DNA from: Nipponacmea schrenckii
Taxonomy: Eukaryota; Mollusca; Gastropoda; Lottiidae
DNA: 64,000 bases
Assembly: GCA_030562195.1 (NCBI GenBank)
Contig: CM060202.1
Span: 2,542,001-2,606,000 of the forward strand
Direction: 5' to 3'
Shown: piece by piece, positions 10,277-20,889 of the stretch
How positions within the stretch are numbered: the stretch's first letter is position 1
Layout of the letters: each line of letters starts with the position of its first letter
Notes under the pieces: generated by a model
What the model was told of the DNA's origin: nothing
The model's input: only the letters and a program-made list of their open reading frames with translations
Databases searched by the model: none
Position numbers and translations under genes: made by a program

Positions 10277-12492
10277 TTTATTTCGGCTTTTCGAAAACGT
10301 TTGTTTTCGGGAAAAATTTTTTTTTTTTTTTTTTTTTTTGTTTTTCTTTGGTAGTTTCCCCGCCCAAAATGGAAAAAATCTTCAAATCTACGTTTATTTT
10401 AAGAATTTTTTTCTTTTTTTAAATTAAAAAAACCCCAAGTTCTACCGGGAAAAAAGTAGAATCCAAAAAATTTTTTTTTGTTTACAAAGGTTTATTTTAT
10501 TCCAAATTTTCCCGGGTTTTTTAAATTTTAAAAACTTAATTTAAAAATTTTTTTAATTTTAAAAAATTTTAAATTTTTTTTTTGCAATTTTTTTTTAAAT
10601 TTAAAATTTTTTTTAAAATTTTTCAATTTTATTAAGGGATCGGAAAAAAATTTCAGAGTAAAAATTTTCCCTTTAAAAAAATTTTTTAAAAAATTTTTTA
10701 AACTTTCCGGGTTTGGCGATAGGTTTTAAATTTTTTGGGAAAAAAATTTTAAAAAATTTTTTTTAATTGGTTTAACCCAAATGAATTTTTAAATTAAAAA
10801 AATTCCGGAATAACGTAGGGGAAAATTAAAAACTTTTTAAAAAAAAACCCTTGGGGAATGGAAAATTTTAATTTTTACCCAAAAAATTTCAAGTTTCCAA
10901 AATTTTTGGGCCAAATTTTTAATTTTTGTTTTCTTCTTTAAATTTTCCCTTCCACTCGTGCCAAATTTTGTTAAATTTGACCTTGATTCTGGGCCCTTAC
11001 CCCACCTTTTCCCCTTTTGGGGACCCATTTTCTTTTTTTTTTTTTGAAATTTAAATTTCCGGTTTTTTTAAAATTGGCACTTTTTTAAATTCGGAAAGGT
11101 GTGACCCAAAATTAAAATTTTTTTATGCCTTAAAATTTGGTAAAAAATTTTTTCTTTAATTGTTAAAATTTAAAATTTTTTAAAAAAGGCTTTTAAATTT
11201 TAAAAATTTTTTTTAGAATTTAAGTGGGGATTTAAGAAAAAAATTTTTTTTTAAATTTTCTTTTTTTTTCCCCCAAAAATTGGAAGGGTGACCAAAAAAT
11301 TTTTTTAAAAAATTTGAAAAAAATTTTAAATTGGGGAAATTCCAAAATTTTCCAAAAAAGAAAAAAATTCCCAAAAAAGGTTTTAAAATTTTTAAAACTT
11401 CAAATTCCCAAATTGTAACAATTCTTATTTTTTTTTTTTTTGAAAATTTTTAAGTTTGCGCCAAAAAGGAAAATGCAAAATTTAAAAAAACTACCGTTGA
11501 TTTTTAAAAATTTTTTTTCAAATTTTTAAAAAAAAGGAAATTTCTATCCTCAAAATGGAACCAATTTTTAAATTTTTTTGGCCTTTGCCAAAATTTTTTT
11601 TAAACGATTTTCCGGAAATTTTTAAATTTTTAAAAATTCCCAAAGTTTTTGTTTAAAAAAACAATTAAAGGTTTATGGAATTAAGGGTTTAAAAAAACGA
11701 TTTCAATTAAAAATTAAGGGACGGAAAAATTTTGGGGGATTTCCCTTTAAATAAAGGAAAAAGAAACTTTGAGTTGGGTGGGAAGTTTAAATTTTTGAAA
11801 AAAGGGAAAAAAAATTCCCCTTTCCTTTACCCCAAATACTTAAATTCTAAAGGTTTTATAACCTTGAAAAGTGAAAATGGTTTTAAAAAAAATTGGGAAT
11901 TTTTAATTTTTGACCCCAAATTTTTAAATTAGGCAAGCTCCTTGGCCCCATTTTTGAATTTTGGGGGTTAAAATTTTTTTTTTGTTTTTAACAAAATTTT
12001 TTTGATAGACCGAAATTTTATGAAAATTTTGCCATAGAAAATAACATTTTAAAACCTTTTTTTTAAATTTTAAAATTTTATTTTCTTTAAAAAAAATTTC
12101 CGATTTTTTCAAAAATTTCCCCCTTTAAGGGCAAATTTAAACCCCCTTAATTAAAAAAAATTGAAAATTTTAAAAAATAAAATTTAATTAAAAACAATAT
12201 AAAAACAAAAGGATAAAATTATTTTTTAATTTCTTACTTTTAAAAAAATTTTGAATTTATTAAATACCCCCCAAAAAAAATTTTAATTTTGGGGGGGGTT
12301 TAAACCCGTTTTTTCAATGTGTTTATTTTTCTTTAAAAATAGGGTTTAAAAATATTTAATATTTTTTTTGTCTGATTAGGTTTTAAATTTCCAAATTTTA
12401 GGCCCATTTTAATTTTTAAGGTTTTGAAATTTCGTTAAAAAATTTAAAAATTCAAGGGGTTTATTTATTGAATTTGGGGATTTTAAAAACCC
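10277..12492. repeat. Repeat A units 2 and 3 in corrupted consensus, plus the corrupted LINE edge
   Basis: Looks like an AT homopolymer desert but aligns by eye, feature by feature, to the clean unit: CTACGTTTATT for CTACAGTTGATCTT, GGAAAGGTGTGACCC for GGAAGGTGTGACCC, AATTGTAACAATTC for AATTGTAAGCAATTC. Unit 2 covers about 10281-11420 and unit 3 about 11420-12456. The last 36 bases are LINE sequence showing the same degradation, which argues for a base-quality problem and not an element property. Open frames inside (for example 11732-11932) are not genes. Confidence 0.7.
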
Positions 12493-13431
12493 GTACATAA
12501 GACTAGATAGGGTGTTCGATGATACGAGTTTTTGCCAAAACAATACAGTTCGTAATTTGATATCATTAATCAATGGGAGACGTCCCAATTCGCCGTAAAC
12601 GGAGAAATTGGGAGTACTCTTTCTAACGCCTAAGATATATTTACAAAATTTTAGATGAGCCCGTTCTACGATGTCGGTATTTCCAAAGCCCCAAATTTCA
12701 GAGGAATACAGTAAAATTGGCTTGAATAAAGTATCGTATAGTTTTAATTGGAGGTCAATGGGTAAATCAAGGTTTCTGATTCTTTGATAGACGGCAAAAA
12801 GTGCTTTTTGAGACTGGTCAACAAGTCGTTTTTTGCAATTGTTGAAGGAACCAGTTCTGTAAAATAGAATTCCCAAATAAGCCTACTCGTCAACTTGCTC
12901 GATTTTCTCGCCATAAAGACTAAAGGTGGCGACATGTTTTGGTTTGCGTTTCGAGAATAACATAACCTTTGTTTTTATTGTATTTACCTTCAGCTTCCAG
13001 GTTTTACAGTATTGCTCAAAAACATTAAGTAATGCTTGTAAGTCAGTTTCTGTCTCGGCAAATATAACAGTATTATCTGCGTAGAGAAGTAATAACAGTT
13101 TGATATAAGTTCCTAAAGTTTGTTCTGATAGATATTCGATAGTGTTTAAAGGTTGTATGTTCGACTTGGAGATGAATGATTCGAGATCATTTAAATACAG
13201 AGAAAATAAAAAAGGCGAGAGGTTTTCTCCCTGGCGTACACCTATATTACATACGAAATAATCAGACTGAACCGAATTCAGGGATATGCATGATTTGATA
13301 TTTTGGTACATATTAAGGATAATTCTATAGCATTTGCCATGAATACTATTGTTACGAAGTTTGTTCCAGAGTCCGGCCCTCCAAATTTTGTCGAAAGCAT
13401 TGCAAAAATCGATATAGCAGCAAAATAGTTT
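12493..13431 (-). pseudogene. LINE reverse transcriptase, catalytic half (copy 2)
   Basis: Holds CYIDFCNAFDKIWR (motif A), GVRQGENLSPFLF and motif C as YADNTVIFAE: the second catalytic Asp is replaced by Asn through a single transition (copy 1 keeps YADD). TAG at 12883-12885 follows VDE in frame, before AYLGILFYRTGSF. It retains KYILGVRKSTPNF, part of which is deleted in copy 1. Catalytically dead. Confidence 0.8.
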
Positions 13432-14352
13432 CTAAAGAATAAACAGGTTGTCTCTTGTGGCGTGGTTTTTTCGAAAGCCTGCTTGTGATGGTGTGATCAG
13501 ATTTATAGCATCTGAGAATTTAGTCAAACGATCGTTCAGAATTGATGTGAAAACTTTGCCCAAACAACTTATGAGTGTTATGCCTCTGAAGTTATTAGGT
13601 AGACCTGCGTCACCTTTGCCCTTAAAAATAGGTTTAATAACACCGATAGACCAACTTTCAGGAATATATCCCGTATCAAAAACGCGATTAAAGTTTTCGT
13701 ATAATAGCAAGAACTCGTTAATTGTGGATTTTAGGTATTCATTACAAATATGGTCAACTCCAGCAGCCTTATTATTTTGGGTTTTGTTAATTGTATTTTT
13801 AATTTCACTCGTAGTAATTGGGGAATTTAAAATTTCTTCTACAATTTCACTAGGTGGCGAGTCGGGGAGTATGCTATCGCTAATATCTTCGTCATTGAAG
13901 TCGCTCTCGTTAAGTTGCCTGAAATATTCATAAAGATCATCAATATTAATCTTGGGTGTTGGAGATTTGGATTTGAGCTTATTTAGTATCTTCCAAAGTC
14001 GTCTTGGATCTGATTTCGCAATAACACCGATTTCATCCCTGCATTTAAATTTATGATTTTGATAGCTCCTGTTTAGACATGACCTATATTCTTTGCTAGT
14101 CTGATTTACATCAAGTTTGTTCTGCTTGCTTTTATCGACTCTGTATCGTGATCTACTTTGATGGAATTTCTTACGTTTTTCATGACATAAAGACGTGTCG
14201 AACCACGCGTGTTTGGTATCAACATGTTTTTTTTCTTGATGAGGGTTCATATTTTCGTCTATAGCCAAAAACATCACCTGCGCATTTTGAAAAGATTTCG
14301 GATATAGAATTTGTTGCGATTTCGATCGCACCTTTAAAATCATTACTATCAC
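13432..14352 (-). pseudogene. LINE linker and N-terminal RT (copy 2)
   Basis: 306 codons with a linker rich in basic residues, then RT fingers: NKAAGVDHICNEYLKS, VIKPIFKGKGDAGLPNNFRG, LISCLGKVFTSILNDRL and QAGFRKNHATRD. It ends in TAG (13432-13434), after which the frame continues directly into motif A. By comparison with related RTs about a dozen residues are missing at that stop, suggesting a small deletion. Its frame overlaps the endonuclease frame at 14219-14352, indicating a frameshift. Confidence 0.75.
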
Positions 14353-15385
14353 GTAAAAGAGTATTCAGATCATATAAGTTGGTGCTATAATTCGTGGTTA
14401 TTTCATTTAAATAGTCAAATTGTTTGTCCTTGATCCACCTTATGGGTTGTTTAGGACTTGGATTAGTATAATCTGTGTTAGTTTGTGATATGTTAGTGGA
14501 TGGAATTGATATTGTAAGATATAGTTCACAGTGCACATCGGAATATAGTGGGTTAAAGTCTTTAACACCAAATTCATTTACAAATTTTATAAATTTGGAG
14601 GAAACAATTAAATAATCGATAACAGATTTTGTATTGCATGTTGTTTTGCCTAGAGAATCTTTCGAGATTCTTCCATTGGCGATATACAGGCTATTTTGGT
14701 TGCAAAGTTCCAGGAGACGTTTGCCGTAATTATTGATTTTACTAGTACACTGGCTTTTTCTTACTAATGGGATATTTGAGTCTGATAAATTTATGTAGTC
14801 ATACATATGCTCTATGGTTTCTTCATCTTGGTAAATGCCAAAGAAATCCAGGAGGTTGGGATCTGGTATACAAAATTCGTCATGGGTTCCAGTCTTAGCA
14901 TTAAAGTCACCTAGTAGTGCAACAAGATCATTGTCAGTTTTTAGATGTGACAGTTCACGTTCAATTTCATCGAAAGCATCGATCTGAGAGTACCGACTAT
15001 TTTCGGGCGGTATGTATATAGCACCAACAAGTATTGTATCCTTAATCTCGTGGAATTTTTTAATTCTAAACCATAATATATATTCAGAACTACTGTCGAC
15101 TATTTCAACAATATGTGCAATATTTGATTTATATATCACGACAATTCCTCCTGACTTTTTACGACAATAATTGGTTCTGTGTTTAGCATTATATATATAA
15201 CCTTTCGGGAGATCTAATACATCATAACTATCAAGTTTAGTCTCAACAAAGATACAAATGTCGTTGTGCAGGATAAGTTCCACAAACTCTGGCACAATTA
15301 ACTTTGATTTAATACCACAAACATTAATAAAAGAAAGTAAGATTTTCCTTACAGGAATTGCTTCATGATCGGTTTCTGCGATTCC
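14219..15385 (-). pseudogene. LINE apurinic-like endonuclease (copy 2)
   Basis: Open from the codon after the ORF1 stop. Blocks: CIFVETKLDSYD, SGGIVVIYKSN, VGAIYIPPENSRY, LLGDFNAKTG (catalytic Asp/Asn), SVIDYLIVS and SDVHCEL. It has no ATG before these blocks (the first Met is in EHMYDYINL), so it could only be expressed by reading through the ORF1 TAG or by non-AUG initiation. Otherwise open until a frameshift near 14219-14350. Confidence 0.8.
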
Positions 15386-15916
15386 CTAGCGCACCCCTAC
15401 TGCCCCTGGTAGTTCCAATGAACAATATCGTAGACTATTCATTTCGGTCGGAGCATCGTTTGGAATGAATTCATTTCCGTCTATGTAAAGTTTATCGCGT
15501 ACAAGTTTAGCGTGCTTCCCATTTTGGCGTGCAGTTCTAAAATGGGGTAGGAGTTTTTTACGACGATCATTGATTTCTTTTGGGAACTGTGGGTTAATAC
15601 TAAAGTTGGTGTCCTTGAGCTTTGATGGGGCTGTTTGGAGAACCTTGGTACGATCTGCGAAACGAGTAAATTTCGCAATAATACTGCGTGGTTTTCCATC
15701 ATTTCTTTTGTATAGGCGATGCACATTTTGGAAGGGGATTTCGTCATTTATCTCAAGAGTGTTTGTTAGGAACTTTTTAAGAGTTCTTTCGGGATTTTCG
15801 TCGTCCGGCTCGTTAACTTCAGCTATGCCGCTAAAAATTAAGTTGTATTTCATACTTCTTAGTTGAGAGTCGATGAGAGATTCTTTCAGGTGACGATGCT
15901 CGTTGTTCAATTCCAT
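15386..15916 (-). CDS. LINE ORF1, RRM-type protein (copy 2)
   Basis: 176 codons, differing from copy 1 (5278-5808) by very few residues (CSLELPG for RSLELPG near the C-terminus). Contains the L1-like RRM and C-terminal RNA-binding domain. It ends GAVGVR then TAG, with the endonuclease continuing in the same frame. Its ATG overlaps the end of the coiled-coil frame at 15907-15916, so the original ORF1 was probably one protein, now split by a small indel also present in copy 1. Confidence 0.75.
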   Translation of the reverse strand: MELNNEHRHLKESLIDSQLRSMKYNLIFSGIAEVNEPDDENPERTLKKFLTNTLEINDEIPFQNVHRLYKRNDGKPRSIIAKFTRFADRTKVLQTAPSKLKDTNFSINPQFPKEINDRRKKLLPHFRTARQNGKHAKLVRDKLYIDGNEFIPNDAPTEMNSLRYCSLELPGAVGVR

Positions 15917-16404
15917 TGCACTATAGTGTAGTAGTTACCATCAATCTGGGCTTTATTAGTAGAAATGTCAGTTTTTACTGTGCTCAGCTCACTTTCGAAA
16001 CGATCTAATCTTCCCTCAATATTCCCAAGTCTGTCTAAGACTGTATCTAGTTTGCTAGAGATAGTTTGTAGGACTTGGTCAAAGTTTGCTTGTGTTGGTA
16101 CCGGACGGAGATACATTGGAGGAGGTAGTGCGTAGTTCGTAGGTGTACTGTATCGTTGCGTAGGAGCTTGGGGGAGTGGCATTTGCCACTGCGGTGATGT
16201 TTGGTTAAAGTTTGCAGAAGTATGGTATGAACCGTTGTGGTTGTCAACACTTCCATAAAGTGCCTCACCTGCATAGCTTAACGCCTGAACAAGAGGAGGA
16301 TTTTGGTCATTTGACATCATGGTGGGGTTTTCAGTCGTTTTTACTCGTCTTCTCTTATTTTTACCACCCATATGTAATAGAGGTGATGATAACAAATCAA
16401 TCAA
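15907..16404 (-). CDS. LINE ORF1 N-terminal part: basic and Pro-rich region plus coiled coil
   Basis: 165 codons. An internal Met precedes GGKNKRRRVK (basic patch), then a Gln/Pro/Tyr-rich stretch, then a heptad-like coiled coil (LDTVLDRLGNIEGRLDRFE, ELSTVKTDIS). This is the usual layout ahead of an L1-type RRM, where the coiled coil trimerises the protein. The natural continuation is the RRM frame at 15916-15386, reached by a frame change near 15910. Confidence 0.65.
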   Translation of the reverse strand: MIDLLSSPLLHMGGKNKRRRVKTTENPTMMSNDQNPPLVQALSYAGEALYGSVDNHNGSYHTSANFNQTSPQWQMPLPQAPTQRYSTPTNYALPPPMYLRPVPTQANFDQVLQTISSKLDTVLDRLGNIEGRLDRFESELSTVKTDISTNKAQIDGNYYTIVQWN

Positions 16405-17416
16405 AGTGGGTCAGTGAGCAGACGAGATTAACTATCGATATTCACCTATGTCAAGCTTCAGTGATCGCTATTGATATATTGATCTGTGAATTATTTATGT
16501 GCAAAATCACAGATTGGAATGCACTAAAGATGCAGATGACGACTTTTTAGGCGACACAAATCAGCAATAAATGTATGGTTCTAAAATAGTTCGAAATGAT
16601 ACCTGATATCTCTTATAAATAGTCCTATTCTCAAGACGATAATAGACACCGTTCACTGTTCCGCCATATTGTACGGACAATATTTAACAATAACTGACCG
16701 GCAAACGTAGAGAATGTTTATTTAGCCGATGACGTTGTAATCACAAATGTCAACTGACAACGTAATTTGTACGTCTACATAGAGGAATACCCCGTTTTGT
16801 TCTATAAATAGATTATCTTCACGGACGGATATCAGACGAACTACTGAAGCGATTGAGCTAAAATTTTTACTAGATGAGTTTCTTTTAATGCCAAATGTAA
16901 GGATATTGGTCTTATTATTAAGGTTATACTGTACAAATAGTACAGAACACAGTTAAGTTATTATATAGAGTTGTGCCCCTTGAGTTAGGATGCGAGACAG
17001 AGTTAGATCCCTTGGATAAAACATGTGGTCTACTGAATAATACCTGTACTAAAAGTGATAATAAACTTTGTCTTTTAAACAGACTTATTACTTTTAAAGG
17101 GATAATAGGCGTTAGAACGAACATAAAAAATTAAGTTCACTCAAATTTGGACAATAACAGTATATATCCATCAGTGGACTTACCTATACATCGAAATCCC
17201 TCATAAATCCGATAAATCCCCAAAATAAAGTAGTTAATCATTCAACGCTTGAGCCATCCATCAAGCGATTTTCAAATCGTGTAAATATAAAGGGAAGTAA
17301 CTCTAACATGCGGGTTTTCACGCGTCCTTGACCCCTACTGTTGAATTCCACAATGATGTTTTAGCGTTGATTTACCAGACGCTTTTATTCTCAAACTGAA
17401 TGGAATCGTCGCTGGC
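16405..17416. other. LINE 5' flank and unannotated sequence
   Basis: About 1 kb without a convincing coding frame. The first part probably includes the LINE 5' UTR. Nothing else recognised before the gap. Confidence 0.4.
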
Positions 17417-17916
17417 NNNNNNNNNNNNNNNNNNNNNNNNNNNNNNNNNNNNNNNNNNNNNNNNNNNNNNNNNNNNNNNNNNNNNNNNNNNNNNNNNNNN
17501 NNNNNNNNNNNNNNNNNNNNNNNNNNNNNNNNNNNNNNNNNNNNNNNNNNNNNNNNNNNNNNNNNNNNNNNNNNNNNNNNNNNNNNNNNNNNNNNNNNNN
17601 NNNNNNNNNNNNNNNNNNNNNNNNNNNNNNNNNNNNNNNNNNNNNNNNNNNNNNNNNNNNNNNNNNNNNNNNNNNNNNNNNNNNNNNNNNNNNNNNNNNN
17701 NNNNNNNNNNNNNNNNNNNNNNNNNNNNNNNNNNNNNNNNNNNNNNNNNNNNNNNNNNNNNNNNNNNNNNNNNNNNNNNNNNNNNNNNNNNNNNNNNNNN
17801 NNNNNNNNNNNNNNNNNNNNNNNNNNNNNNNNNNNNNNNNNNNNNNNNNNNNNNNNNNNNNNNNNNNNNNNNNNNNNNNNNNNNNNNNNNNNNNNNNNNN
17901 NNNNNNNNNNNNNNNN
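17417..17916. other. Assembly gap (500 N)
   Basis: Exactly 500 undefined bases, the usual placeholder for a scaffold join of unknown length. Sequence right after it matches the 3' tail of the PLE at 44000-45772. Confidence 0.99.
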
Positions 17917-17990
17917 CCATCAATAAATATTTGTTCCACCCTAGGCCTGTACATTTGGGAGAATCAATCCATCCCTCCCCTCCTTTCCCA
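17917..17990 (+). mobile_element. 3' tail fragment of a Penelope-like element
   Basis: ATTTGTTCCACCCTAGGCC, GTACATTTGGGAGA and TCAATCC match the tail at 45178-45237 and 45717-45772, with a slightly longer C/T-rich end here. The rest of this copy would lie in the gap. Confidence 0.6.
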
Positions 17991-18160
17991 ACAACGTTCA
18001 TCGAAAATTCATCAAAATCGTACTTGACCGTCGTCTTATAAATTCCAATGCTCCAACTAAGTTTTATTAAAATAGAGTATCTACAACAAATGTTGACGGA
18101 CCGACGTACAGGGGCAACGACAATATACGTCCACATTCATGTGGACGTATGAAAAATAGC
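17991..18160. repeat. Dispersed repeat with perfect terminal palindrome
   Basis: Contains a perfect palindrome TACGTCCACA-TTCA-TGTGGACGTA (18126-18149). The text CAACAAATGTTGACGGACCGAC just before it is found in reverse complement near 56109-56140, showing a dispersed family. Probably the end of a small non-autonomous DNA element. Confidence 0.45.
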
Positions 18161-19826
18161 ATATCAGGGCTATATTTTACTGTAGTTGCCACGTAAGGTC
18201 ATTGAACGAAATGGACACGAAGAATTTGTTACTCAGTCAAGTGAAATAATGTAAAAAGGTGAATAAATATATAATTTCACTATACATTCTTTACGGATCA
18301 TCATTCAAATAATAATGGTTTACTTCAAGTAATGTTGACCGAAGCCATAGTTACAAAGATGATCAACAATGCCGTGGTTCTCCATGGACGCACACACACT
18401 TTACAATACAATTCAGTTATGTGATATCATTTCTGGTTGTTTCTGACAGAAAGAGCTAAATCAATATATCTTGAGATGGAACTTAAAATATTATTGTTGG
18501 TTACATTGCAGATTTTTCGATAATTATCAATGGCAAATCTCTTTTATATGTTCCTATTTGGAATGTACATTTTTCTAGTTTAACACAGAGCAGCATGGAA
18601 TGGACAATATCCTATATACATTGGAAATCACACAATATATATTTAGAATCTTTACATTGTTTCCTGGTTCTTAGCTGAAGATAACATGTTTCTGATGAAA
18701 AGTTATGTTAGACGTCAAGTAAGATTCCAGACTAATACATGTACTAAGCTTGAAGTGTTTGTAGTGGGTTAGGCTATTACTTTCAAACAGCTTATCAGAC
18801 AATTACATAAATTAATGTCTTTTAGACGACACAAATGTTTTTATCTGGCCTACGGTTTCACAATACCAGAGAAAATCAAAGCCTAGAGAGAACAGAAGTA
18901 ATCTTATTTGAGTTGCCCAGTTAGTTCGACCTGTGGAATCATGCTACTATAGCATGCTGTATACTTGCTTGGGATTTCTTGATAGAGGCATATTTACTAG
19001 CTTACACCAGTACTAAATACACAGAATCTGTACTGGATATGGGAGTGCCCAAGGTTAATTTGCAAAAGCTAGTGTGTAATTTTTAATTTCGGGTCTGAAC
19101 TGTGAGCCCCACACTTGGGTTCCATATTATGTTAATATTGGTTTGATTATTGCATCAAAAATTTTAAACATAATATAAATGGCTGGATGTCCAGTTTTAC
19201 AAATTAAGGCTTGAATTGAAATGGGGTCTTTCAAGCTTTGGCTGCAAGGTCACACAGACATTTCGACCAGATAAGTCTGGATGAGAAACATAGACCTAAA
19301 TAATTCTAGCCATTCTCTTCATTAGACAGACATTGGATTTATATAATTAATTAATTTCTTATATAAGCTCATAAAGCTAATAAAGCAAATACTAAATTTA
19401 AAAATTTAATAAAATTCTCGATCTGCCAGTCACATTTGAAACTTGTGGAGGGTGATATACCTCGCAATTGATCTGTCATAACGTAACAGGGTTCTTTTGT
19501 TCTACTCAGCTCAATTCTAAGCAACTTATAATCCCTTGATACCGCCAAATCAGTTCTGAAGTGTTTTTCGGGATTACTTTAATTTGACTGGTGGTTCTCC
19601 TACCCCGAACGCTATCAACACAAATAATCCATTATAAATTGAAGCTTGCCCCAACACCCAAGGTTCTTAAAATGAACGTATTCCAAATTTTTAGTACAAT
19701 AGAAAACCATTTTTTGTTCCAAGTCCGGCAGGAACTGTGCCAAATTAGCCGAACACATTTCGAAGATCAGGGGAAATATCTATTTTTAAAACAGTTTTCG
19801 AATATGATGATTTTAGTTAGTGTACT
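18161..19826. other. No recognisable feature
   Basis: About 1.7 kb of AT-rich sequence. The only open frame of any length (19591-19851) shows no domain and runs into the next repeat. Nothing supportable. Confidence 0.5.
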
Positions 19827-20243
19827 AATATTGTTGGTTGAGTTAAAATAAAATCTACCAAGTAGACTTGGTTAAAATATTGATTTACAACACTTAAAGA
19901 CAACTTACCTATTATTGAAAGGAGGAATGCAGCTTTTTGTGGAGCTATGTTCAAACCGACAGCTTTATCGGTGTAATGCGTTCAGGGTCCTACAAGACCA
20001 ATAATGTTAATGCGCACAAATATTTATTAACATAGAAAAATACAAGGTGTTCGAATTTGTTGTCTGCTAGTTTGGCTATTTATAGAACTGTCCTAAACTT
20101 CCTGTTTCCTGTTGTTTACCTTATAAGTTTTTCCCGCTATTTTTACTTCTCAAAAAAAATAGTATGATTAAAACTTGTTCATGGTGACCCCGACCGAAGA
20201 TCTTTAGAAAAGGAGTTCTTGGTATACAGGTTGTACATGTACT

Positions 20244-20649
20244 CAGGGGCGCAGATCCATTGATAAAGTTGGGGGGGGACCATCTTTATAAAGACCTAAC
20301 GTAATGACGTAAAGATCAACAAAGAAATAACTTAATCACCGGAAACGAATTCGTAAATTCAATAAATTAGTTATCATCTAATACGAGGAATATAATAGAC
20401 GTCATTGATCCAGCCACTAATCCTAGCCTCCATCATCCAGACCACCTGTCTAGACGTGAGCAGTCTGAGTGTCAGTGATAAAATTTACATTGCCCTTGCG
20501 TCTCGTAACCATGTTTGAGCGCATATTTATGCATTTCAATAATAATTATTAGTCACAAAAAGTGGTTGGGACCAACCATATTGTGTCCCTTCTACTTTTT
20601 TCAGTGGTGGGGACCGGTCCCGGTGTCCCCAGCGCGATCTGCGCCCCTG
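20244..20649. mobile_element. hAT-type MITE with 8-bp target duplication (copy 1)
   Basis: 406 bp bounded by perfect 14-bp inverted repeats CAGGGGCGCAGATC / GATCTGCGCCCCTG and flanked on both sides by the 8-bp direct repeat CATGTACT (20236-20243 and 20650-20657). CAGGG-type ends and 8-bp duplications are diagnostic of hAT. No transposase, hence non-autonomous. Confidence 0.9.
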
Positions 20650-20889
20650 CATGTACTTAAAATCTACCAGGAAGAATTTCCAATATAGAAATTGAACCTG
20701 AATGAAAAAGGACACGGTAGATTTGGTCAATTTATCAATCAACTCAACACGATCTACAACTTAGTACGACAGGTCTATAGACGAAATTCAACCTTGTTAT
20801 TTATCAACCATAATACAGCATGCGTACGCTTACAGACCTCGTGAAGACTTTCACAATATAAAACAAAAGCCTTCAAAAAAATACCACAC

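Larger units (their letters stand above)
12457..16404 (-). mobile_element. Non-LTR retrotransposon, copy 2 (5' and central part)
   Basis: Continues the LINE interrupted at 9080: RT (12457-13900), linker and endonuclease (to about 15385), RRM ORF1 (15386-15916) and ORF1 N-terminus (15907-16404). More complete at the 5' end than copy 1. It shares the same three in-frame TAG codons as copy 1, so both copies descend from one already defective sequence. Confidence 0.85.

Noticed and set aside
10837..12112. Open frames of 62-66 codons in the A/T homopolymer region
   Set aside because: They fall in corrupted repeat A sequence, are Lys/Asn/Phe-rich low complexity, and their counterparts in the clean unit are not open.
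17372..18136. Long open frames across the N gap
   Set aside because: Undefined bases cannot stop a frame; the defined ends show no domain.
19591..19851. 86-codon open frame before the tandem duplication
   Set aside because: No domain, Leu/Ile-rich composition typical of random AT-rich sequence, and it ends inside the duplicated unit.
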